Shown: positions 54,355 through 64,000 of the stretch, piece by piece
Position numbering within the stretch: the first letter of the stretch is position 1
How the letters are laid out: every line of letters begins with the position of its first letter
Source: Congeria kusceri
Lineage: Eukaryota; Mollusca; Bivalvia; Myida; Dreissenidae
Direction of reading: 5' to 3'
Length of the DNA stretch: 64,000 nucleotides
NCBI GenBank assembly: GCA_027627225.1
Contig: CM051034.1
Span: 20,878,480 to 20,942,479 of the forward strand
Position numbers and translations under genes: made by a program
Notes under the pieces: model-generated
Seen by the model: only the letters and a program-made list of their open reading frames with translations
What the model was told of the DNA's origin: nothing
The model's database searches: none

Positions 54355-54650
54355 TGCCGGGCCGGCTAGCTCAGTTGGCAGAGTGCTGGACTACAAATCC
54401 GAGGATCGCGGATTCGATTCCCAGTCTGGCCACATAACTTGTGTGGGGATTGGTCATGAAATTATTTCTACGGCCTTTCTCACCCTACCTCTGATTCAAG
54501 TAGGGCAGTTGTCAGTTACTGGCATAAATATGTGCACTCAGTACTGGTAAACCAGCTTACCCAGGAAAAGTGTGAGTAGGTTAACTGACCGCCGTTATAT
54601 GACTGAAAATATACTGTTGAATACGAAAAATCCAACAAACAAAACAAAAC
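54355..54650 (+). repeat. tRNA-headed SINE
   Basis: The head GGCCGGCTAGCTCAGTTGGC has an A-box-like TAGCTCAGTTGG, and GGATTCGATTCCC is the B box about 40 bp further on. After the tRNA-like part comes a body with CCAGCTTACCCAGGAAAAGT, GTTAACTGACCGCCGTTATA and CAACAAACAAAACAAAAC, the conserved type of 3' half seen in bivalve SINEs. It is not a functional tRNA gene because it is continuous with this body. Confidence 0.75.
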
Positions 54651-54869
54651 CAAACATTTTGGTCCCCCCCCCTGCTTCTTTTCAGCAGCACCCTGTACCT
54701 TTTCTGACCCTAGATCATTCCCTATGTGTGCCATATATTTGCAACATAACACTGGTGTATTCGACCGATCAAACATTGGCTTCGTGTAATACATGTTCAT
54801 TATTTGCGACACTGCTTCAATATTTACAAACACAATTTATAATTAAATTAGTAATTCATTAATATTTCC

Positions 54870-55500
54870 GCGCTCTAATGGCCTCGTTGAAATAAACATG
54901 TTAACGCAATTTTCGTGCGACAGGAAAATTCCGAAATCACTGTGCTTTAAAAGAATGAAGTTCTATCACACATTCTTACAAACCGAAGACCCTAGGGTAA
55001 AAAAACCCGTAACATTCTTCTTTGCATTGCATCAAGCAAATAATTAATCATGCATTTAACAAAAAATACAACATTACAGCATTAGCTGCCAGATCTCCAG
55101 TGTTGGAGTGCAGCATGCAAACAGCGCGCGAGTCTTCTCGGGTGGACGCTATCGCTGCTAATCAGCAACAATCAAATTCTTCAAGAAAGAAATGCAGCTC
55201 CCATGCGCCGATGAACTCGGTCAATTTGTTCAGTTCTTGGAAGACCCGCATTTCAAGACAGAAGACATGTTCGAATCGATTGTTATTATTTGTATTATTT
55301 TCTCCACAGACTTTTAAGCGTGAACAATTAACACAAGAATTATGTGTAATCATTAAGAATCAGCAACCGAAAAAAATAGGGATATCATTCACTTTCTTGT
55401 GTATAAATTGTATTTATATAGTGAATTAATAGAACATTTTCAAGAACAACTTAATAACATTTTGCTTCTTCCCATAAAACGTGTTATTAAACTTCCTACC
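54870..55500. other. No gene firmly seen
   Basis: A plus-strand frame 55022-55429 is open for 135 codons but has no recognised motif. Confidence 0.3.
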
Positions 55501-55517
55501 TACGATCAACGCATTAA

Positions 55518-55915
55518 ATAAAACAAGAGCTGTCTCAGGGCAGTGTGCTCGAATATTCAACAGCTTTGTCATAGTTATTGGCCTTTATCACTATAAAAAA
55601 AGGGGCATAATTCTGCTAAAATGCTGGTCACTTGGTCAGAGACCTTATATAAAGACCCTGAAGACATGTGTGAAGCTTCAGTTGAACATTTGTAGTAGTT
55701 ATCGAGATATGGAGTTGTTGCACGCAAACTTTAACCTGAATATCTAAGCACAAAAAGGGGCATAATTCTGCTAAATTGCAGGTCAGAGTTATGGGCCTTG
55801 GTCAGTGACCTTAGATGATTACACTAAGACATGTGTGAAGTTCAATTGAATATCTGTGGTAGGTACAGAGATATGTACTTGTTGCTTGAAACCTTAACCT
55901 GAATTTTCTCATTTA
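55518..55915. repeat. Dispersed ACAAGAGCTGTC repeat with two internal units
   Basis: The start AAACAAGAGCTGTCTCAGGG + CAGTGTGCTCGAATATTC is the reverse complement type of the end at 58515-58552. Two units of about 165 bp follow (AAGGGGCATAATTCTGCTAAA, ACATGTGTGAAG). Confidence 0.6.
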
Positions 55916-56034
55916 ACGATAATAAAATGGATGTGCTGTGTCTGGATGTGTAATATTAACGGAAGGAGAGTGTTCGTTACTAAGCAGTGATGAAGCTTAA
56001 AACCTACGGTGTCGCGTAAGGGCAACGCGTTGTT

Positions 56035-56500
56035 TCGCATTCTCGACCTTTGGATTACAGCGCGAGAACATGATACGAAGTAGCGAAATCATGATGCGAG
56101 ATTGCGAGATTACGATGCGAGATCGCGAAAGTCATATCGCGATCTCGCATCGTAATCTCGCGGCCTCGCATCGTAATCTCGCGGCCCCGCATCGTGTTTT
56201 CGCCCTTGTATATCCAAAGGTCAAGAATGCGAAAACAACATGCGAGGTTGCGAAATTAATATCGCAAACTCGCATCGTATTCTCGCAATCTCGTATCATA
56301 TTCTCGCAATCTCGCACAGTAGTCTCGCGATCTTGCAACGTAGTCTCTCGTTTTTTTCATTGCGGTTTCACAATCTCGACCTGTGGATTACAAGCGCAAG
56401 AACACGAGAACACGATAAGTAGTGAAATCACGATGCGAGGTTGCGAGATTACGATGTGAGATCACGATCTTACATCGTGTTCTCGCGTTTTCGCTCGAGC
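56035..56500. repeat. TCTCGCGA/CGCGAGA palindrome-rich block
   Basis: Dozens of (G/A)CGAGAT and ATCTCGC words occur in both orientations, e.g. GCGAGATCGCGAAAGTC and ATCGCGATCTCGCATCG. CATTCTCGACCTTTGGATTA (56039) and TATCCAAAGGTCAAGAATGCG (56210) form an inverted pair bounding one sub-block. It ends about 110 bp before a possible first exon (56611). Confidence 0.75.
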
Positions 56501-56610
56501 ATAGGTCGAAATGGCGAAACAACGAAAGTCATATCGTACTCTCGCCTTCCAGTTGCATATGCGCAGGCAAGTCATTTCGAAGGTTGCACATGGCATAACG
56601 TCATATCGAT

Positions 56611-56632
56611 CAACAATGGCGTCCGGAGATGA
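56611..56632 (+). CDS. Possible short first coding exon
   Basis: ATGGCGTCCGGAGATGAAAG|G followed by GTAAGTTT, a good splice donor, in the context CAACAATGGCG. It would encode only MASGDER plus one base. A matching later exon was not identified in the window. Confidence 0.35.
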
Positions 56633-57327
56633 AAGAGGTAAGTTTTAACATAAGTTTACATGTAGTTTTAAACCTTTACACGTATTATTGCATATGGCTT
56701 ATTGTTTAATTGAATCCTGGCATATTCTTTATTAAATTCATACTGTACAGTTAAGTGTAGTTTAATTTTTTGTCATTTTGTAAACACAACGATAACAGCA
56801 GAACTCTAACGGCCATTTGGGAGATTTGTGTTTAATTTAAATGTCATCCGAGCTCATTTTTCAGCGATGTGCAGACAACGCGAAACCTGTCCGACATGCC
56901 TGACAATCAATGTGGGTGTCTGACAAAATTTATATCTCTTGTAAATTTTTTTTTTAAAGATATTTTTTATTTAAATACTATACTCCATATACCTATTACC
57001 GGGATATCCCTATTACCGGGAATTTCCACAAGACATAAATATCGCTCACATGCGCAAACAATTTTTGTCAAATTCCATCCCTTCGTTAAAATTTTGCTGC
57101 GGGCTGCAGTCAACTTTGGTTTTCCATTCAATTATGCTGTTTTTAAAGGTAAATAAACTAAATTAAAGGTCTAAGTCTTGTAAAGTGTGTTTTCAACAGC
57201 ATCGTTAAAATAAATTATCAGTTACTATAAATATGTAAAGAAAATAAATCTAAAATTTTAGCAAATATAATGTAATATGACTGAAGTTTGTACAGTATCA
57301 TTTGTTTAACCCTGAACATGATTTTTA

Positions 57328-58552
57328 GCTCGACTATTCGAAGAATAGGTGATCTTTCCTACTACCCCCGGCGTCGGCGTCTGAATTTGGTTAAAGTTTT
57401 TATTCAAAAGTCTTGTAACTTCAAAACTACATAAGATATTCACTTGAAACTTGGAATATACCTTTGTCATCAACTCCAGTGTCAGGGGCAACATTCCCCA
57501 TAACTCTGTTTTGTATTTTGACACAGTTATGCCCCCCTTTTCACTTAGATTTTCTGATAAAAGTTTATATTCAAAAGTTTTGTAACTTCAAAACTACATA
57601 AGTTATTCACTCGAAACTTGTAACTAACCTTTGTCATCAACTCCAGTATCAAAGGCAACATTCCGTATAACTCTGTTTTGTATTTTGACAGAGTTATGCC
57701 CCTTTTTGCACTTAGATTTTCTGGTTCAAGTTCATATTCAAATGTTTTGTAACTTCAAAACTGCGTAAGTTATTCACTTGAAACTTGGAATATACCTTTC
57801 TAATCAACTCCAGTGTCAAGAGCAACATTCTCCATAACTCTGTTTCGTATTTGACAGATTTATGCCCCTTTTTCACTTAGATTTTCTGGTTAAAGTTTAT
57901 ATTTAAAAGTTTTGTAACTTCAAAACTACATAAGTTATTCTCTTGAAACTTGGAACTAACCTTTGTCATCAACTCCAGTATCAAGGGCAACATTCCCCAT
58001 AACTCTGATTTGTGTTTGACAGAGTGATGCCCCTTTTTCACCTAGATTTTCTGGTTAAAGTTAATATTCAAAAGTTTGGTAACTTCAATACTACAAAAGC
58101 TATTCACTTGAAACTTGGAATATACCTTTGTCATCAACTTGGAATATACCTTTGTCATCAGGGTGAACATTCCCCATAACACTATTTTGTAGTTTGATAG
58201 AGTTATGTCCCTTTTTCACATACATTTTCTGTTTAAAGTTTATATTAAAAAGGTTTGTAACTTCAAAACTTCATAAGTTATTCACTTGAAACTTGGAACT
58301 AACCTTTGTCATCAACTCTAGTATCAGGGGCAACATTACCCATAACTCTGTTTTGTATTTAACAGAGTTAGCCCACTTTCTACATAGACTTTGTGGTTAA
58401 AGTTTGTGTTCCAAAAATGTATAAACTATACAAGGCTTCACTTAAAAATATTGTATTTTAACAAATGTATGCCCCTTTCACCATCCAAAACATGTACCAA
58501 CTGAAATACTTCGAATAGTCGAGCGTGCTGTCCTCTGACAGCTCTTGTTCTG
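57328..58552. repeat. Element with CTCGACTATTCGAAG ends and six ~167-bp units
   Basis: TAGCTCGACTATTCGAAGAA (57328) is matched as a reverse complement at 58506-58524 (TTCGAATAGTCGAGC). Inside, CATAACTCTG-type words fall near 57499, 57667, 57834, 57999, 58176 and 58342, giving about six units of 165-177 bp (with AACTTCAAAACTACATAAG, TTATGCCCCTTTTTCAC). No gene. Confidence 0.82.
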
Positions 58553-58559
58553 AATTCTG

Positions 58560-59870
58560 ATTGGCTGATATTCAGATTCACGGTAATAGGTGTATTGCCA
58601 GAACATAGATGGCTAATTACATGCACAATTTGTTTACACAACAGTTGTTTAAACTTGTGATTTTTTTGTATAAATTTGAATTATTTCGATAGACGAAGGC
58701 TTTATTGTTATAATAAGCCAGCATTGTTTATTCATTTATTTTTTGTTATATGTTGCAAGCCAGGAAGCAAATTAAATTCCCCGTAATTGGTATACCCAGT
58801 CTAAATCAATTTCCAAGTATTGAGGAAAAACTGTTAAAGAGAAAATTTGTGAAAGAGAAAACAGCCAAGTGTATAATAGCCACAGTATACATGTATATTA
58901 TTTCAGTGTATCATTCAGTTATTAACTCATTATTCACAAGTAAAGCTATACTGTTACTGAAAACAGACCACCCCTGAGACTCTCTTCATTCAACCAGAAA
59001 GTGATATTTTCAGATAAAAACAGCTAGAACAGATAAAATGTTAGGTGTTGAAATAGTTATGTGACATTTGGCTTGATAAACAAATACAAACAATTAAGGG
59101 TCTAGAATTTCAATTATTTGTTTGGTGAGAATGAAAACATTGGCCTTTATCACAAAATGATTCAGTGTTTAGAAATTTTCCTTGGAAGAAATGATTTTTC
59201 TTTTTAAAGTTTTGAGGACTGTTACAAAAAGTGTTCAATTGCATGAGTAGTAAATAATTTGAGAAATAATTATGTGAAGAAGGGGAGATGTCATATGTTG
59301 TTCTATAGCTATATACATAACTACCTGCTTGTTGCTAGCATCATATTACTCAGTGTGAGAGCTGTGCCTCTTTGATACAATTCATAGAATTTGACTTCCA
59401 TGCTCATGTATGTTTCCTACCAGTGTAGTTTATTTAGTTGAATGTCTGGAAATGCTTACCAGCCAGTGATTCGTATGTGAAGATTTTTTGCAGTGATCAA
59501 ATTAATTATTCACCATTGCTTATTTACTTTTTTAAATGACAGAGATTAGGTAACTTTGATAAAACTGTATTACCAGTTTCAAGTTTGAAATTTAGTTTAT
59601 TATATTTTTTTATTTATCATTATGAAATTTAATAAATTGCTGTAAACTTTTATCCACATATTCACATGAAAAACTGTGCTAAAATTAATAGCCAAACATT
59701 GTTCAATTAAATATCAATAAAGGTTTATAAATCTTCGAGATTACCATTGTGTCTGAAGTGGGATATTATATTAAGTTGTTGTCTCTTGTGCACTTTACTT
59801 TCTGTGGTCTGGTGATGCATGTACAATACTGTTACTTTCTGCTTGACAGAATACACCGTGAGAACAGTCT
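58560..59870. other. No gene firmly seen
   Basis: A 75-codon frame at 58750-58977 has KFPVIGIPSLNQFPSIEEKL but no recognised motif. The rest is AT-rich spacer. Confidence 0.35.
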
Positions 59871-59879
59871 TCGTCGTAA

Positions 59880-60980
59880 CTGGGTTGCCCGATGCCCGGG
59901 ACAAGTAGATTTGATTTCGGGCTAGCAGAAAATGCCAAATGCTTGCCCGATCGGGCAAGTGTTTTCATAGGCTTTATATATTGTGTGGACAAAGAAAATT
60001 CATTCAAAATAGCATTTTAGGTTGTTTTTTCTTCAAAACAAACAACATACAAAACCAGTTGTATTATTGAAATCTAGTATTTACACATAAACATATGACA
60101 TCATCATGTTGTGTGGTGTTTATTATTGTGTAGAAGCTTATTGAAATATATAGACAATTGATCGCAGTCAACTAAAGTTTAGTAAACGGTTCTTTTTTAA
60201 AAGCTTAATAAGAAGTCTACTTTAGTTGAAAGGGCAATTTTGGAGTACGTGCCAGTTTGTCTGAAACTGAAGTTTGCATATATTTGCATTGTTGTCTGTA
60301 ATTAACAAATATATAAATAGGTATTGTAGCTCTATTTTGAATTGTACAATTTAAAAAACGTATACTGTTTGAAAGTGAAACTGCATTTAAAAACTGCTTT
60401 TTGGTAGGAACTATTTTGGAACTACTTTCGTCAAATGTAGCATGCAGTTTAATAAGGGAAAGTCCGAGAGCGAAACAGCTGATTGCTGCAACCTGCTCCT
60501 TTTTATCTTCGCTCTGCTTCCCCGCTGGGTTGGTTAACACAGAAATGTTGAATATCTTTTGAAATACAATTTATTTTGCAAATACTTAATAAAAAGACTT
60601 TGTTTATAAACCTTAATTAGAAGCATTCAAGTGAGTTACCAATTTATTAGAAAATATCAACAAATTGATCCAGCTTTCCACACTGCCCCTTATTAGTAGA
60701 GCCATGTACCTATTTGGGCCCTAGATATTTCCCTGTTTATTTTTTTAATCCCATTGCGACGCATGATGCACAAAATAGTACGATCGAACCTTTTGAGGGA
60801 GAACAGCAAAAACAAGGTGACACACATGTCTATAGAAATAAAATATAAATAAATAAAAAACAGAAAACAACATTTTCTGATATTGCTGTAGAGTACCGTT
60901 TGAAGTTAATAGTGCGGACAAGTCAAACAGATTTCGGGCAAGTGGTTTTGCTAACAAGCTTGCCCGAACTGGCAAGTGCT
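59880..60980. repeat. Pair of CTTGCCCG-rich direct repeats about 1 kb apart
   Basis: GGACAAGT.GATTTCGGGC...CTTGCCCGATCGGGCAAGTG (59897-59966) and GGACAAGTC...GATTTCGGGCAAG...GCTTGCCCGAACTGGCAAGTG (60913-60980) share the same order of words over about 70 bp. Each is internally self-complementary. Minus-strand frames across them share a similar peptide; no family recognised. Confidence 0.5.
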
Positions 60981-61190
60981 TTAAAAAATTAGCGTGAAGA
61001 CTGCATGGGAAAACTTCTCAATGACATTGGCCTGGGCCACTACTCCAGTATATATATGGAGAACATCGTGTGTATGATTTTATTTCATTTATTTTGTTTT
61101 AAACCATTTAAACATGTTTATAATTGAATTGTTGTAAATGTTAGCCATGTGCATTATGGGTAAATTCCATGGAATAGTGTTTACTTTTAA

Positions 61191-62138
61191 GGCCCGTCTA
61201 CACAATACACTTTGATTAATAAAGCATGGGGTGTACATTTCAGAGGGAGTACCTCAAGCCTGTTTACAAGGTCAACATGGTTTATGAAACACTGTTTCAC
61301 AGGGCGTACCTCAAGCCTGTTTACGTTGGTCAACATGGTTTACAAAACACTGTTATTTCCCTTCCTTTTAACAATGGCAACTTTTAAAGAAGTCTTACTG
61401 CTTTGTGTTTGTTTATTTAAGAAATAATTTTCGATTTATCATTGTTTATCGGCCAATAAACAACGATTTTGAGTTCTGATGCATATTAATTAAACCACAA
61501 TGGCATTAACCCGAGTTGTTTAATAGCCACACATCAAAACGACAAAACGTTGTTTATAGGCCGATAAACAACGATGGTGCGAAAATTATTTTGATTCTTA
61601 CATGATTTGACATATATATTTTTGCATTTAAAATTGGGACTACTTTTTGCTATGCTCCGCTCAGAATCGGGACTTCTTTTTGCGTTGTTTATTGGGTAGT
61701 TTTACGATAATTGTGTTCTTTGCCTCTGGACAATTTAGAGACTATCATGTTAGAATAATGATTGTGTTGTTGTTAAACAAATTAGAAGGAATAATGGGCG
61801 ATTTGCTGAATAGCCAGATTGAATAGATGAGAAGCATATAATGCATTGTTATGATTTTATTATGGAAGACCCTGTGCCATTCAAAAACTTTATTGTAATA
61901 AATGATGACCAGCATAAACTCATACAAACTGCTAAAAATGTAATCAAACAATATCAAATTGCTTTGAATTTTTTCATGGTGGGACTACAATTGGATAATT
62001 AATCACATCTCTTTGTGGGGCCTGTACTCCAAGGTTTACAGAAATGGAACATGCTCTATCCCAAGAATGTGTGGTACACAAACACTTTGATTAATAAATC
62101 AAGCTTTATAAACCCAAGGTTTACTGTGTAGAGGGCCA
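61191..62138. mobile_element. TTAA-flanked inverted-repeat element (948 bp)
   Basis: The left end GGCCCGTCTACACAATACAC follows TTAA (61187-61190). The right end, read as reverse complement from 62136, is GGCCCTCTACACAGTAAACC, followed by TTAA (62139-62142). About 35 bp are related, including ATAAAGC. A TTAA duplication fits piggyBac or Kolobok elements. The interior has a duplicated 62-bp unit (TACCTCAAGCCTGTTTAC.. at about 61250 and 61308) and a TGTTTATCGGCC palindrome pair; no transposase. Confidence 0.7.
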
Positions 62139-62284
62139 TTAACAGTTGAGAAGCAGTATCCCTTGTACAGTGCAGTGAGTGTGGCTGGGAACATAATTAT
62201 ATTGATCAATGTTTAAATACTTAAATGTCATGAAAATATTCGACTACATCATGCATATGAAGTGTTGCAATGGGTTGAAAACTC

Positions 62285-63547
62285 TAGGGATTTAGCCAGA
62301 CTAAAACAATGGCAGGTGGGCCTGAAAAAGGGCAGGGGGGCCTTTTCGCGAAAATAGCAGGGTTGTAATACTATATTATTAATTTTATTATTATTTGATT
62401 ATTATTTATTATTATTATTTTTATTATTATTAAATTAATAATAATATTCATAATAATATTTAGCAATCCTTACTTTTCATTTGAAAAGATAGAAATACTG
62501 TTATTATTATTATTATTAAGATGATTTTAGCATATGTATTATTTACATACTTAAATGCCACTGGAATGTTTGTTTTTGTTAATTTAATTTCATATTTATT
62601 TCATATTAAATTCATAGTTATTTCATTAAAGAAAATCATTGCATCAATTCCTAATTACCTTGCAAGCATATTTCCAATTTGAACAAACAATAAAATCTGT
62701 AAAAAATACAGTCATTGACAATAACACCTGTTACAACTGTGAAGAGTGAAAGTTTGACTTCAAAAGTCTTTGATGTGACTGCTGAGCTGGGGCCATTCTC
62801 TAGAGGTTTGTAGCAGTGAACAAAAGCATCAATCAACACTACTGTACCTGAACAATGCAAGCACTATTGATAGAGCATTAATGAATTTGGGTTTTAGGTG
62901 AAATGTTAAGGGTATCAAAAGAATCAGACAGGTGTTTTGTTGCATGGGATAAAATAAAAAATGAGAGTGATGAAATATACATGTATTGGACTTAAACTGG
63001 ATATTGTGTATGGCATAAAACTTATTGAATATTAAAATTCAATTTGGATTAATATGTGTTTTTGCACGCAAGGTAATTAATTATGTATGCGTATTTGAAA
63101 TTTATTTTACATTGATAACGTTTTGTAAGGAAGTAAATTATTATAATAAATAGAAAATTCCAGAACACCAACAACAACATGGATAAAATTTGGTAAAATA
63201 ACATAATTAGACATGAACAAACAACAACTGCAAACAATCCTTTACAGAAGCACCGCAATCGGCACTAAATTACCATTAATTTGGTAACTGATAATTGATG
63301 TTGCATGGTCATGACGAGCTGATTAATGAAACATGTCGCGACGAGACGTCAATGACCATTTAGGCTAAGATGTGTTTGCCAAGATGCGCAAGTAACCAAT
63401 TAAATTGTGTTAGGGCGTGTCTGTGCTGATAAAAAGGACACAGGAGGGCGGGCTAATTCTTAAAAGGGCGGAGGAAAAAGGCAAGAAGGCGGGGCTAACA
63501 AATGGAAGGGCAGGCCGCCCTGCCATTCCGCTTTAGCTAAATCCCTA
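62285..63547. mobile_element. TAGGG-ended hAT-like element (1263 bp)
   Basis: TAGGGATTTAGCCAGACTAA (62285) and the reverse complement of the right end (TAGGGATTTAGCTAAAGCGG, from 63547) match well; ATGGCAG follows in both. The 8-bp flanks (GAAAACTC, GTGTACAC) do not match clearly. The interior is AT-rich with (TTA)n tracts and GGGCAGG-rich ends; no transposase. Related in its first bases to the 1626-4159 element. Confidence 0.68.
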
Positions 63548-64000
63548 GTGTACACCCTCCACATGGACAGCGTGTAATTCGGCTGCTAATTAAAGCGACA
63601 GCAGAGAAAGGACGTTGTCATGGGTGGCACGCGCGATGTAAGCTGATGACGTCAACTGTTTCACTTTGATGTTGAACGGATCGGTTTATTGTTTATCGCA
63701 CATAACATGTGTCAATGAAATTATTAGCGATGTAGAGATCTAGACCAAACCGGCTATATTTATGATGCGGATGATCATTGGCATCTTAACTAGGTTTTCT
63801 ATTTTTATTTATTTTTATTTTTTTTGCAGACCTCAAGGGGGAATTTTTCCATTTTTAAGGGAAAAAAACATACTTTTCAGGTGGGGGAATGGGGCCGATA
63901 TACGGCGGCAAAAATCGTAGATTGAGGGCCCTGCATATCATTCATATTTGTGAATATGACGGAAATCACTGAATACCAACGAATTAAAGCATCATTAATA
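63548..64000. other. No gene seen
   Basis: Unremarkable sequence with T-rich and GGGG-rich tracts near 63820-63900; the window ends here. Confidence 0.35.

Noticed and set aside
54358..54432. A tRNA gene on the plus strand
   Set aside because: A and B boxes are present, but the sequence runs directly into a SINE body and ends without a normal tRNA 3' half, so it is a SINE head.

Overview
This is a eukaryotic, AT-rich, intron-bearing window with no bacterial features, no rRNA and no CRISPR. Its dispersed repeats suggest a bivalve mollusc: tandem 'GACCTAGTGACC' blocks bounded by GCTCACC/GGTGAGC hairpins, 'CTCGACTATTCGAAG' and 'GCCCCCTTCGAAGA' repeat ends, and a tRNA-headed SINE with a mollusc-like tail. 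The species cannot be fixed from sequence alone. Almost everything recognisable is mobile DNA or decayed genes derived from it.

Layout. 0.3-4.5 kb: a decayed mosaic gene split by a 2.5-kb TAGGG-ended hAT-like insertion that carries an antisense Ty3/gypsy pol remnant. 5.6-13.8 kb: a short ORF apparently split by a ~7.95-kb segment with CCCAGCAA inverted ends and CCCATATGGG palindromes, carrying an SGNH-hydrolase-like gene and a frameshifted partner next to its right end. 14.5-17.2 kb: an F-box/LRR-like relic, then a decayed repeat protein with an LWSDSC motif. 17.4-21.2 kb: tandem and dispersed repeats.

23-39 kb is the most interesting part, a set of nested insertions. A 52-bp satellite inside a decayed gene is split by an 827-bp hAT-like element (CAGACTTCGC ends, 23961-38854). 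That element's 91-codon zinc-finger ORF is in turn split by a 14,065-bp DNA transposon (24368-38432; 11-bp CCCAGGCGAAA inverted ends, AG target duplication, ACCATGGT palindrome arrays inside both ends). The big element holds two apparently intact divergent genes: a 953-aa CMC/EnSpm-like transposase on the minus strand, and a seven-exon 434-aa BEN-domain protein on the plus strand whose GT-AG exons all join in frame. Removing the element with one AG copy restores the interrupted ORF exactly. I read it as a possibly autonomous two-gene transposon.

40.4-45.1 kb: a Ty3/gypsy retrotransposon with one intact 1315-codon Gag-Pol ORF, a complete 235-bp 3' LTR and a 5' LTR missing its first ~106 bp. 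It lies between two nearly identical 566-bp direct repeats, best explained by a join between an empty and an occupied allele (biological or assembly). 48.8-50.4 kb: a second copy of the 0.3-4.5 kb mosaic, including a SWIM-type zinc finger. 51.2-52.4 kb: a 36-bp GC-rich minisatellite. 53-64 kb: minisatellite, SINE, a TCTCGCGA palindrome cluster upstream of a possible first exon, a 167-bp tandem block, a TTAA-flanked element and another TAGGG-ended element. All functional names come from motif recognition by eye; no database search was possible.
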